From Zasmidium citrigriseum (taxonomy: Eukaryota; Ascomycota; Dothideomycetes; Mycosphaerellales; Mycosphaerellaceae), in assembly GCA_002786025.1 (NCBI GenBank), contig NHNW01000024.1:310001-374000 (forward strand): a stretch of 64,000 nucleotides of DNA, given 5' to 3'. Below the pieces are notes generated by a model that saw nothing but the letters and a program-made list of their open reading frames with translations, searched no databases and was not told the DNA's origin. Below are positions 27,786 to 38,715 of the stretch, piece by piece. Position 1 is the stretch's first letter. The number at the start of each line of letters is the position of its first letter. Both the position numbers and the translations under genes were made by a program.

Positions 27786-30700
27786 TCAAGCAGCCCCAGC
27801 AGCCCTCGCGCCGCTCAAATTCACTACCATCCCTCCTCCAAGTCCCGTCAACATCGGATTCGGTGCAGTCGCTTTCTTCCATCCAGGCACCTCGTCGCTA
27901 CCCTGCACCTTCTGCTGGATGATATTCCAAGGTGGCGGGAAGCCAGCCGCGAGCACATCACCATCGTGCTGTCTCGCTCCTGTGATGACAAACTTCTGCT
28001 GTCGATGGGCGATGAAACCCCTCAAAAAGCCCTGATCGATTAAGGAAGAGAGGATGGACTCGAGGGAAGATGAGGTAGGGAGAAGGTCCTCGGGCTTTTG
28101 CTCGTCGTAGTCGTCTGGATCGAGGTCCGGATCGATGTATACGACGTCTTGGGGCTTCTGAGCTGCCTTCTCGACCGCGCGGAAGACGGTGACCAGGTCG
28201 TCGATGTTGACCAATGGTGCTGTTTTGGCACCTGGCTCGTAGCGAGTGCCGTTCAAGATCCACACTTTGCGGATTAGACTCCGCCAGACGAGGACTTCGC
28301 AGCGGTTGCGGAGCTGTAGCAGAATGCGGAAGTGCAGGAACCAAGGAGCATTCGGACTATCCAAATCGAGGTATTGTCGGAAGAGTGTGAGGTTGCCTGA
28401 TCGAATGGCTTGCATGATTGGCATGAAGCGTTCTTGCAGACCTTGTGCTTCTGGACGCTGCAAGATAGCCTGTGATGGGAAGCGGCCCATGATGATATTG
28501 CAGGTGATGAGGTAGACAAGAATGTGCCGTCTCTGTCGGATGGCCTGTGGTCCAGCATAGCTCTCATCATAGGCCTGTTGAAGTGCCAGTTTTGCGCGGT
28601 GAAAGTGATTGTTCTGAAACCAGTACCGTCCCAAGTAGTACAGGTAGGTGACTCGCTCAGCCTTCGGGTAAGCAGACAGAACTGGCGAGGTGCTCCGAAT
28701 TGTAGTGAAGATCATCTCAGCGTTGCGAGTCTTTCGACACTGAAAGAAGATCTTGAGGCAGATGTTGGCAAGGATGTAGATTCCACGCTTCTTGCCTTCT
28801 GGTTTGCCGTTGCTGTCGAGATCCGAGAATCGATCATTCAAGCAGGTCGTCAATGCCTGTCGAACGCTTTCGGCTGCTCGTTCGGGAAGGGTTTCTCGCC
28901 CGCCGTCTTCGCCGCCTGGCTTGCTTGATCTGAGGTGTGCGATGAGTTCGGGTTGCTTGTCGAGGCCGATGGCTAGTCGACAGATGATCTTGGCGCATGA
29001 TATTACAGTCGGGAGTAGGATTTGGCCCATCGAGTGATTGAATGCCACGTTCACACGTCTGCGATCATTAGCCAGTGTCGTCTGGAATTTAATCCATGAT
29101 ACTTACTTTTGCAGCTCGTAGAGCAGCTCGTATGTCTCCAAATACTTGCTTTGATCCGCGCTAACATCCCTCAAGTATCCAAGATACTGCACCATGAACT
29201 TGATGAATTGTGACCAGCTGGGGCTGTCATTCATCCCGCTGGTCGCAACAGTCAAGGCTTGGCTGCACTTCTCTTCGAGCGCATCTTCGCTGCCCTTTGG
29301 ATAGCTCTTCTGCAGTTCCATGATCATGTCTTGATATGTCGGGTTGAAAGGCGGCTCCAGAACCAGCCAATCTGCCAAAGTCGACTCATTTCGCTGCTTG
29401 ACAAGTCCGTTTATGGAGTTGAGGAACTGGCCCAGATTGGGCGTCATGGCCGCACCAGTGAACTGTGATGCCATGTCGCTGAGTCTGTCGGATTGACGCT
29501 CTCTTGTGAATGGCTCTTCCTGGGACTGCTCTTCTGGTGCGTCGTCTAGTACCTCGTCTGCGTCTTCAATTCGTGCGTCCTCGAGTATTCCCTCCTGACT
29601 TTCGCCTTCTTCTGCGCTAAAGGGCGTGCGACTGCCAAATGGCTGGTGCGACGGAGATGTGTCCGTTCGATTCACGCCCAAGCGGTTCCTGAACCAATCG
29701 TACACAACCGCGATCGCCGACTCGTCACTTGTAGATACGCCCCACACTTGGTTCTCGCTCAGGAAAGGCTTTGCTTCTGCGGCAATGCTATTGATCTGGC
29801 GCAAATCGAGGCCAAGCTGATGAGCCGCGTTCAGCTCGTTGGCAATCTTCTTGATGGTGAAAAAGGCTATGAATTGGCCCGGTCTTGACGTCGTTGTCGG
29901 ATTATTAGACTCTTTTCGCGCAAGTTTCGAGCGGGGCGTCGCAGGGCGAGTGAAAGGGTTATTGCTCGTTACGTCGGTGTCGCTGTTTCGCCGTGCAGAC
30001 TCGCCTCGGATGCGAAATTCACCGGGAGTGTCTGGCTCACTATTCCGTCGTCCTGGAAACGATGGTGTTTGTATTTGGCCGCCCGGTACTCTTGCAGTTC
30101 TCGCTCCTGTAGCACCAAGAAATCCTCGTGCCTGGAGACTCTCGCGCGACCCTAGAGGACCTCTTGGCAATCCGGATTGTCCGAACGGCTGCGAAAGTTG
30201 ATGCTGTTGGGAAGGGTTCGCGTTTTGACCGCCTTCTCCAAATGGGTCACCACTGGTCCGTCTTGAGATCTGAACACGAGGTCCTGTCGGCGGAAGTTGT
30301 CCTTGTTGGAAGGGGCTCGGTGTTCTTCCAGGTCTTGCCGGCGGATTTGTGTTTTGTTCTGCTCCAAGCTGCTGGTTGCCGCCTCGTGGACCTGTAGGCG
30401 GCTGTCCGAGACCTGATGGAGCTCGAGCAAACGGATTACGGCCTTGTGGTGCTACAGATCCAAACCCGGGCTGACACTGTCTCGGAGGCTGCAGAAATCC
30501 GCGCTGAATCGATTCTTCTCCACTTGTCTGTCCAAAAGCTCCTGCGCCTTGATCCTGTGGCGCAGAACTGCGATTATTCGCGAACGGGTTCACCAAATCC
30601 TGAGAATTTCGACTCGGCCCTTGCTGAAAAGGATTCTGTGGCCCTCGACCTCCACCTGTCCGCCCAAAGCCAGCCGGGGTCTGAGTCGCAAAAGCGTTCC

Positions 30701-31121
30701 CGCTTTGTTGGTCACCTCCAAAATTCGACCCTTGAGAACTCCGTCGACTCCCCGCCCTCGGCCCCGTAGGAACGTCTCCAAGTCCAGGTTCAGTAGCAGG
30801 CCCTTTCCCTTTCCCTCCGCGCTGTGCAGGATCCCGCCTCGGTCTCTTCGAGTCACCTCCTCCAACAGGACCAGAACCACTCGCACTCCCTCTCCGACTA
30901 GATCTCCCACCGTCGTCGCTCAAAATCTCTTCCAAGCCGAGGGGGTCAGCTTCAGCCTGTTCTTGGGGTTGTTGTGGTGGTCTGTTTCGCCTAGGGTTCT
31001 GGCTGCGAGGTCCAGAAGGTGCAGTCGGAGGCCCCGCATTTGCCGCGCCACGCCCTCGTCCTCTTCCTCTGCCGGGACCCCGCTCGACTGGAGGACTATC
31101 GACATCCATGTTTTCGTCCAT
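27786..31121 (-). CDS. thp1: TREX-2 subunit Thp1/PCID2-like PCI protein with FG/RGG N-terminus
   Basis: Two exons (31121-29107 and 29058-27786) joined by a 48-bp intron give 1095 residues. The junction restores ELQKRVNVAFNHSMGQILLP inside the conserved body. The C-terminal 500 residues match Thp1/PCID2: LLPTVISCAKIICRLAIGLD, YYLGRYWFQNNHFHRAKLALQQAY, RRHILVYLITCNIIMGRFPS and a PCI winged helix (SILSSLIDQGFLRGFIAHRQQKFVI). Thp1 with Sac3 and Sem1 forms TREX-2, which couples transcription to mRNA export at nuclear pores. The first 480 residues are disordered, starting with GRGRGRGRG and rich in Gly, Gln, Asn, Pro and scattered FG dipeptides (AFGQTSG, PFGQSG, GFGRTGG). I chose the ATG at 31121 (MDENMDVDSPP); the frame is open to 31190. 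Family call is strong; the long N-terminus is unusual for this subunit. Confidence 0.82.
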
Positions 31122-31632
31122 AGTGAATGTGATCAAGTGTGAAACCTGGAGTGGAGTGGTATGAAACAGACTGCGAGTGAAAACTGACATTCGATTATGC
31201 TACGTCAAAATGCAGCATGCCAACCTGCATCCTTTGTCCTATTGTGCATTCTCATTGTTCGCCGTTTACATGCATCCAGATTCGGGACCTCACATCACGT
31301 CACATTGAAAGCTTTGGGAGTAGAGTAGAACAGTCTCAATCATAGCGTAATCCCCTAAAACAGTAGTCTACACAGCTCCACGCGAAGGAGAAGCAACAGA
31401 GATATCGAATCTGTATCTTCAAGGCAGAAAGAAAAACACCGCCCGGTCTGCTCGTCGTCCTCCTCCGCACATGTTGCCTTTTCTGTCCACGAGCAAGACA
31501 TTATGCACGAACATCCTGAACCTAGCTCGGTATTCGGTCGGGATTTGGGGGTTGGTCTGACGCAAAAAGGAAACAACAAGCACAAACATCACACGCGCCG
31601 ACGCTTCTTGCAAAATTCCATCGTGTTTTCGT
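31122..31632. other. Upstream region of Thp1-like gene
   Basis: Between two minus-strand genes; it holds the promoter of the Thp1-like gene and the 3' end of the SH3 gene transcript. No further gene is supported. Confidence 0.4.
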
Positions 31633-32151
31633 TTAGTAGTCGAGCAAAGCCCAAGTATCGCCCCATTCCGACTGCCGAAATGTCTTGCGATGCCCTCGGG
31701 TTTGTCGTTTCAAAACCGCTCGTCTGCTCTGTCGTATGGTCGCCTGTTTGGGTATCGGTGGTGGCGGCGGCACATTTGGTATCGGGACCTTGAACAGATC
31801 GGGAAGCGTTTTCGTTTCCGGTGTACCAGACGGAAGAGGTGGCAACGGTGGTACTGGAGGGACGGCAGAGACACGCGAGCTATCCAACGTATGGACACGC
31901 CTCAAAGTGTTGTCGTTGTCGTCTGTCGATGGTCCAGCATCGTTGGCCTCGTTCTGCTTGTCTTGAATGTTGAACTGGAAACCAGCAAGAGAGGATTCGG
32001 AGTCGAGTGGATTGCGATCTTCGGCAGCAGGAGAAGTAGAAGGAGACAAATTCCATCCCCGTATGTAAAGGTAGTCATGGATGGCGGCACGTAACTCATC
32101 AACGCAAGGGAAGGGATCGGAGAAAGACCGATCACCACGGTAGGCGCCCAT
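31633..32151 (-). CDS. Proline-rich reading frame downstream of the SH3 gene (tentative)
   Basis: An ATG frame of 172 residues starts 8 bases after the stop of the SH3 gene, in another frame. The same frame is also open upstream to 32415. It reads like coding sequence: an ordered start (DELRAAIHDYLYIRGW), an acidic middle, and proline-rich motifs (VPPVPPLPPLP, PPPPPIPK), then a basic end and the tail SEWGDTWALLDY. I recognise no family. It could be a second cistron on the SH3 mRNA, or the C-terminal part of an SH3 isoform: a GTACGG donor at 32350 and a CTACGCAG acceptor ending at 32205 would join the SH3 frame to this one in phase. It could also be a chance frame. Confidence 0.4.
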   Translation of the reverse strand: MGAYRGDRSFSDPFPCVDELRAAIHDYLYIRGWNLSPSTSPAAEDRNPLDSESSLAGFQFNIQDKQNEANDAGPSTDDNDNTLRRVHTLDSSRVSAVPPVPPLPPLPSGTPETKTLPDLFKVPIPNVPPPPPIPKQATIRQSRRAVLKRQTRGHRKTFRQSEWGDTWALLDY

Positions 32152-32159
32152 AGGAGCGT

Positions 32160-33901
32160 CTACATCGCCTGGCCAGGCACTGGTTTCCTCGCCGGGACGC
32201 CAGCCTGCGTAGTCGAAGCCTCTCCATTCGTCTCCGTCGGGGACGGAGAGCGATTCGACTGGGTCGGCGTAAGCGGGCGCGGATACATCGCGCCAGTGAC
32301 CCCGTTTGGGGCCGGTGGGTTCGATGGACGGCGAGGGCCCTGAGCCGTACCAGGGCGAGAACCCTGCGGTGGTGGACCTTGAGGTCGTGGCTTTACAGGA
32401 AGCTTTGACAAGCAAGTACGGGGTGCAACACCCTGTTGGCTGCGGTCCATTCGGATGCAGAGCGCCTGCAGAATGTTAGCAAGTGAATTGATATGGCATT
32501 TATTTATAGACTTACCCATCCGTCGTCATACTCGTGGAGCATGCGTACAAGCTGGCCAGAACGAAGCTCAAGCTCGTCGTCCATACTTGGCTTGAAGTCG
32601 AGCTGGACACGGTGAACATTATTCGGGCCACGGGGTGGTGGAACATCCTTGACAGCTCCTGCAGCGGCGACAGGCACAGCAGCAGCCGTTCCGAACTTGG
32701 TCGACTTTGGCGTCGCTGGCTCGCTGCCCTCCCAGGAAGACTTCGGGCTGTGCTTCTTGCCAGCAACGGCGGCAGCGGCAGCTCCAGCAGCAACAGCAGT
32801 AGTAGCAGCGCTAACACCGCTGCCAGAGCCTTGAGAATCGCTCGACTTCTTGCCCTCTGGTTCGTCGAATGGATTCGTTGGTGGGCTGTCGGGGCGAGCC
32901 TGCTTCTCCGAGAGCATGGTGGCGTCGGCATCAGCGAAGGGGTTCTGTGCTTGAGCTGGCTCGCGCTCCCATGCGGATCGGGGCTTCTCAGAGACGCCGG
33001 CAGCGGAGACTTCGAGGTTGTTTCCATTGGATCGTGGCTGCTCGGTGAGGTTGGGCAGGAACTGTGTGACTGGGCGGAGGCTGAGACGAGGTGCAGTGGA
33101 GGCGGTTCGAGTGGATCTTAAGCTGGCGGGCACTCTCTCGGTCATGGTCGAGTCGCGCTTTCCACCGGCTTCAACTCTTCTCGCACCAGCATCGGCGAAG
33201 CTGCCGTGTTTCTCATCCATCAACTCCTCATGAGCCTTGGCATTCTTCTGTCTCCTCCAGCAGAATACGATCAATCCAGCTGCGAGCGCAATGATGGCAA
33301 TGATACCAATGGCAAGGCCAGCCTTTGCACCACCGGTCATTCCACTGGATTGCTGTGCAGAATCTGGAGTTGCGCTTCGGGTCGCTGAGAGAGGAGTGCC
33401 GCCAACAACGGCTGCGCCTTCGGTGGATGCGGTGCCGGCCATGCTGGAAACTGCGCTTGAAGCCATAAGTCCTGAAGTCGCGGTCGCCAGAGTGGTCATT
33501 GGGGATGCATCGCTGCTGTGAGGAGTGACGGTGGCAACCGAGGTCGCGGTGGTGCTGGCCTTGTTGCCGGCCTGGGCGGAGGACTTGATGGCCTCGTAGG
33601 AAGCCTGGGCATCGTTCGCAGCGGCCGTTGATTGCGCCTCGACTTTTGAAGCGCTGGTCGGCGTGGCTCCCAAAGTCGAGTAGATAGCGGGTCCCTCGAA
33701 AGTCTGAGACAAGGTGACATAGACAACGCTCACAGCGGTCTGCGTGTCGTCGTCCTGCACAACCTCCTTCTGCGGGAAGCCCTCAGGGATGTTCATCTTG
33801 ATCCTGTCGCCATGGCTGTCGCGCTTGCGGATCTGCAGCTGCTCGCGCGCCTCGATGCCGCGGAACACGTGGCCGTGGGTGTGTCGCTTGTGAAGGCCCA
33901 T
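32160..33901 (-). CDS. Single-pass membrane protein with C-terminal SH3 domain
   Basis: Two exons (33901-32516 and 32465-32160), 50-bp intron, 563 residues from MGLHKRHTHGHVFRG. A Ser/Thr/Ala-rich extracellular-like part precedes one membrane segment (KAGLAIGIIAIIALAAGLIV, about 193-215) with a basic stop-transfer WRRQK. A disordered cytoplasmic region follows, with a run of alanines, then an SH3 domain at about 432-490: VHRVQLDFKPSMDDELELR, GQLVRMLHEYDDGW|ALCIRM, GVAPRTCL. The intron cuts the SH3 domain right after the conserved Trp. The C-terminus RKPVPGQAM is a usual ending for this fungal family. The layout recalls cell-fusion and polarity proteins such as Fus1, but orthology is not shown. 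An alternative longer C-terminus is possible (see the frame at 31633-32151). Confidence 0.82.
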
Positions 33902-36490
33902 GGTGTCGTCGGGAAGTCGCAAAGGTCGAAATCGAAATCGCGTCGGTCGGTCGAATGGCGGCGCACGGCCAAGTGGTGTGCGGGCGAAGAGTGGTGTATG
34001 TGTTGAAGTGTAGTCGCGGCTAGGACTGGAATGCGGATGGCAGTGGTGCGGTCGTCTAGACCTGCTCGATGTCGGACGAGGAATGCAAGGCCCAGCAAAA
34101 TAGGGATCGAAGGGAAGGAACGGCCGCGATGCTCAGTCCGCCGTTAAACGAAGGGCGGCGGACCTGTGCAGTCGCTGTGGTGGTGAAAGAAGGTGGGCGC
34201 TGGGCGAGCGCGGCGGCGGCGGTGAGGTGTCGCAGTGTCGAAGGTGGTGTCGGACGGGCGTGCGTGCGGCGAGAGAGCGACAAGGTCAACGAAGGAGAGG
34301 CAGCAGACGAGCGGTTCGCAGCGCTGGTCTGTGCCCAATGTTTAATCAAACTAGCGGAGCTGGCCACGTAGGAACGGGCAGGGATTGACCAAAGCTACTC
34401 CTCGCTGCCACCTGCGATTGGTGTGCCTGGCGGACCTTGGTGGCCGTTTCCACTAGGCTATTTAAACGTATCTGGCCGGGTAACTGTGATCGCGTCCACG
34501 CTGCATCGATGCAATGCACACGCACGCCCATGATGACATGTGCGTCGTCGAGCAGTCCTTCACTTGTGTTGTGTTGAAGCTCGTGAAGGTCCTGACGACT
34601 CCGTGAAACCAAGAGGCTCAAGTCACACCTCGAATCCTCGACACAGCGGCTGGGACAAGGAGAAAACGGGCTCAGGGGCGCGAAACACCTCTCGACGCGC
34701 TCGCGACGTGATTCCCATCGGATCTCTGCCGTTGTCCGATAACAAAGTTTAATGCCGTACCAAAGAAGCGAAGATGTCATCAAGAGCAACGTCTCCCGAT
34801 CCCGTGGGCTGGAAGAATTTTCGTCGTCTTCTGTCATCAGGAGGGCTGACGAGCATGATGGTGATCGGCCTTGACTCCTGGACGGAGAATCTAGAAGATT
34901 GTTGAAGCGAGAGAATCGATAATGTTTATTGAACTGTATAGCGCGATATGGGTCGTGATTGGTTCCTTGCGATATTGAAAAAGCCATGTTTCCATTCATA
35001 GAACGGCCGAGGGCAGAAGAAGCTCTCGGTAGTGTCGCAGGGCTGACGGCACGCAGACTCCTACCTTGCAACAAGCATGCACTTCCCACGAGGCTGCAGA
35101 GACAGTCTGAGGCCTTTGCGGAAGAACAAGAAAGTGTCTCGGAATGTTTTGCAGGACTGGTAGCATGCCTTGGTCGACAGGCGAGGCTCTTCGAAACAGC
35201 AAGCCATTGGGTTCCTTGAGCGCATCGATTGGAAAGGGGTCGTGATCTTGTGGCCGAAGTGCATACCTTGGTACCGCGATATGAAGACGATGAGGCCAGT
35301 ACTGGCATGGAAGACTTCATTCGAGATGCTCGGAACTGGGACGTGACGTTGAACTCATCTTTAGTGCAGTGGAAGGGACATTGGCCATTTCGCAGCTTCT
35401 CAACGACGACTGCGACATGGAAGAACAGCATGATGAAGGCAAGCGCGAAAGAATGCGCCTACCCCGGACGGCCCACATCAGGTTACAAGCACTCTCAAAG
35501 ATCCATACACTGGCCATGTTCAGAGTCTCACCTTGTTATCGCTCTTCGACATCACCCGACCTGATGCCCTATCAACCTCGCCTCTTGAATTGTCTGGGCC
35601 AGCTGGGCCAGTCTGATGACCCGGGACGGCATGTCATCGATGAAAGGATCGTTTTTCGAAAAGAGAAGACGTCCATGCACTTGCTCGGTTCTCGCGCAAC
35701 TCATTCATCCTGGCATGCTCTTCGGACCACATATCGGCCAGTACACAGCATCGCTGGTTGAAAGCATCCAAGTAAAATGAAAGAGAACCCGGAGGCCACC
35801 TCCAATATGTGACCGCGGCTCAAGAAAGCGTGTGCTGATGCACCGCCTCGTTACCACAACCTCCCAGCAACAGCGTCCGAACAAAAAGCAAGTCGCAAGG
35901 CTGCGCAAAAAAGCAAAAACGAAACCGAGACTCGAACGCAGAGCAAAACATGAAACCTCTCGCACGCTCGTTTTCTCGACCTTTGGAAGGTCGAGAGCCG
36001 TCAGCACGTGCGGGAGGGAAGAGGAAACCCCAGGCAGTTTTCTCTTATTCCGAGTCATTCGCACAACCACTCAGCTACCGAAGCAGGTGAGTTGATTTGT
36101 GCGAATGATGGGATGAGGGGCGTTCTTTCTGTTTATGAAAGTCACCCTTTTGGGCGTGGTTGACGTAAGCAGCGGACACTGGGTGATCAGAGGGAAGGAG
36201 CGACCAAAAACTTGGGAAGAGGTGGGAGGCGGTCGCTGCAGCATGCGACATTCACATACTCGCGACCATCGAGTACGCACCCACCTCACTAGAGCAGCCG
36301 ATCGCGCATCGACGCATCTGTGGACTCGGCAATTAGTCTTTCACGTGCATCGCCTATGCTAACAATGCTGGCCGTCACAGCCACTCGCTAAGTCGCACGA
36401 GCCGGTCTGTGAATATGAGTCCTCACTCTTAGATTCACATGAAACATCCCAGTAAGTGAAAGTTGCTACGTCACAAGTTTGTGCGCTACG
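33902..36490. other. Long gene-poor region
   Basis: About 2.6 kb between the SH3 gene promoter and the next plus-strand gene. It contains a 361-codon minus-strand frame (35431-34346) and overlapping plus-strand frames (34959-35219, 35229-35564, 35369-35761). None shows a family motif, the composition is Ser/Arg/Cys-rich as in chance frames, and no splice set gives a convincing protein. A remnant gene or a long non-coding transcript cannot be excluded. Confidence 0.4.
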
Positions 36491-36498
36491 TATAAATA
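36491..36498 (+). promoter_or_regulatory. TATA box of the F-box-like gene
   Basis: TATAAATA lies 148 bases before the ATG at 36639, a spacing usual for fungal TATA promoters with a leader of about 100 bases. It is the clearest TATA element in the window. Confidence 0.6.
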
Positions 36499-36638
36499 AC
36501 CCTTCCGAGCCGCAACTCTTTCTGTTCCCCGATCACTCTCGAGACACTGTCGGCCAATTCTCAACACACGCCAGCGACCCACGAGAGAGCTCCATACACA
36601 GCGGCCGCTGCACTTCAACCTCCTCACCACCAGCCAGG

Positions 36639-37712
36639 ATGCATTTCCGATTCCTCGACCTCGCACCTGAGCTGCGAAACCATGTCTACGAGCACGCCCT
36701 GACACACGATCGCGCGAACGGTATCATTGCGACCGCCGCACTGCTTCGCACGTGTCGTAAGATCTACACCGAGAGCAAGGGCATCCTCTACGCCGAGAGC
36801 ACCTTCACAGTCTGCGCCAGGTCCACTCGAGATGGTAACGGAGGCATCGACAAGGAGAACAAGCCTCTGCCGGCTGCCATGCTCATTGGCGGTGATGTCA
36901 AAGGTTGTGCGACACCAGTGGCCTCGACCTACGACATGTTCCACGCTTTGCCGCGCAAGATACTCGAGGTGCCTCGTCTGCGCGTGGAGCTCGATCTGAC
37001 TGATCTGCTCGACCACGGATCCGGATCCAGGGAAGAGCAGGACGCCTGGAATGCCGCGAACCGATTCCTATACTCTCTTGCGGAATTTTTGAACTCACAT
37101 GAGGGGTCTGAGTGTCGGCAGCTCACCATTTCGTCCAAGAATGAGGAGAGCCTGACGCTGGATGAGGATAACCTGATGCTGAAGTTCTTGAACCATGCCG
37201 TCTGGCCCTTGAGCAAGATCCACCGCCATGTCACAGTCGAGTACAGGCAAAGGCCCAATTCACCGATTGGAGTCGCCACGCACATGAGCCATGTGCTCGA
37301 GCAACGTCCTGCCGACATTCCATACCTTCACATCCGCGAATACGACCGTCTTTGTGCCCTCGAGCAATCCCTCCCACACAAGCTAAACCTCCCAGCGCAA
37401 GAGAACATTTCGCTAGCGCGCAAACGACTGGACGAAGTCAAGAGTGCCCTCATGGAGGGATCGTGTTGGATTGCTGCCACCGACGCATTCCTTCGTGTTA
37501 ACCTCATCGCTACCAACGGCCTACTCCAAGAGACCACCCCACTCTGCGTACTTACACAGGCTCCCAAGTGGTTCGTGGAATGCTACGAGATCAGCAGGGA
37601 TGCTTATGGGAAGACCATTGACCCGCGATGGTGGCCGCTCTTGGAACGAATTCTGGTTTACGAATTCGAGCCATTGGCACGCTTCGTCCATGGTCTCATT
37701 GAACAAGGTTGA
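36639..37712 (+). CDS. F-box-like protein (LAPELRN family), 357 aa
   Basis: A single exon. The frame is open further up, but a GTG there is no start and the TATA box at 36491 places transcription start in that upstream part, so I choose the ATG at 36639 (MHFRFLDLAPELRNHVYEHAL). The first 60 residues carry the LAPELRN-VYE motif and ALLRTCRKIYTESKGILYAE, as in the large fungal F-box-like/2EXR families. The remaining 290 residues are mostly helical with no motif I recognise; the end reads FEPLARFVHGLIEQG. Substrate recruitment to ubiquitin ligases is possible but unproven. A broken relative lies 500 bases downstream at 38198-38693. Confidence 0.72.
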   Translation: MHFRFLDLAPELRNHVYEHALTHDRANGIIATAALLRTCRKIYTESKGILYAESTFTVCARSTRDGNGGIDKENKPLPAAMLIGGDVKGCATPVASTYDMFHALPRKILEVPRLRVELDLTDLLDHGSGSREEQDAWNAANRFLYSLAEFLNSHEGSECRQLTISSKNEESLTLDEDNLMLKFLNHAVWPLSKIHRHVTVEYRQRPNSPIGVATHMSHVLEQRPADIPYLHIREYDRLCALEQSLPHKLNLPAQENISLARKRLDEVKSALMEGSCWIAATDAFLRVNLIATNGLLQETTPLCVLTQAPKWFVECYEISRDAYGKTIDPRWWPLLERILVYEFEPLARFVHGLIEQG

Positions 37713-38197
37713 GGAGACAATCCGGCAATACATGCTTCCTAAGAGACGTCATGACAAGGGGGCAAAATAGCACCAGAATAGAAGTGTGAGGTCCAGGCCA
37801 TCCAATAGCCATTCAGCTTCTTCGAGGCAGCTTGAGGCAGCTAGACTCACGCATCATTTCAAGGATGTCGAATGAAGTCCTACAAGTTGCTCACGAACGG
37901 GACTCAACGACTTGGGCATATGGCAACCTGATGCTTCTCTCAAAATCGGTTCGGCATCCCGACTAGACTTAAGTATTTCTGGGTGCAACCAGAGAAGAGA
38001 CGGAGTGTAAGGGGCCCCAGTTGGGATCGAAAGGGGGCGCTACAAAAAGTCTTTCCCTAAGATTCCTCAGAACGAGTAGCATTTGGTTCACAATTGTTGT
38101 ACACCTGGCGTTTTTCATACGTTAAGAGGGTTAATAGGCAAAGGATGTGCTCTATTTTTCATGTCGCAGAGCATGTGAAAGCGGGAGTGAGTGAATC
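37713..38197. other. Intergenic region between F-box-like gene and its remnant
   Basis: Nothing recognisable. It contains the 3' end of the intact gene. Confidence 0.4.
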
Positions 38198-38693
38198 TTG
38201 GGACGTGACTGGCCTGTGCGCTTCGTCCAAATTCCTCCCCTTGCCCCTGAGCTTCGCAACACCGTCTACGAGTATGCGCTTTGCCACGACCGGTCCCGAA
38301 ACTTCATCGCAACAGTCGCACTTCTGCGTGTCTGCCGAAAATTTCACTCGAAAGCCAAGGGCATCCTCGAGTCCCAGAGTACGTCCAACATCACTGCAAA
38401 CCCAATCCGCGAGCCTCTAGTCACAGTCAAGTGGCCGACGCTATTATGATGCTGGCCGCCGAAGGTCGACTCCCGGCTGATAGGATAGGGGGTTCACGAA
38501 GTCCTCGGAGCGTCCTGCGTAGTTGATCAGGGCTTTCGAGGTTGCCGAAGCTGCTGAGAGCACTGAGGAGGTTAAGGTTTTGTTTCACAAGATGTTTAAG
38601 CCGCTAGCACACTTGATTAATGACTTAGAAGATAGACAAAGGCGCGGAAGTTGTGACAATAACGCTTCTTCGCAATTGTTGGGTATCCAGTAA
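38198..38693 (+). pseudogene. Broken relative of the F-box-like gene
   Basis: The first part (38198-38449) encodes VRFVQIPPLAPELRNTVYEY and RSRNFIATVALLRVCRKFHSKAKGIL, aligned to residues 3-55 of the intact protein at 36639. It has no ATG in frame and soon reaches a stop. In another frame, 38532-38693 encodes a stretch ending near MFKPLAHLINDLEDRQ, which resembles the intact C-terminus (FEPLARFVHGLIEQG). The roughly 280 residues between are missing. So this is a copy with a large internal deletion and a frame break. The two copies differ at many bases, so the duplication is not recent. Confidence 0.68.
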
Positions 38694-38715
38694 CTTTCAT
38701 CAGTAACAGTAATCA

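Noticed and set aside
34346..35431. 361-codon minus-strand frame as a gene
   Set aside because: No family motif, no clear splice or start context and chance-like composition. Kept only as an open question.
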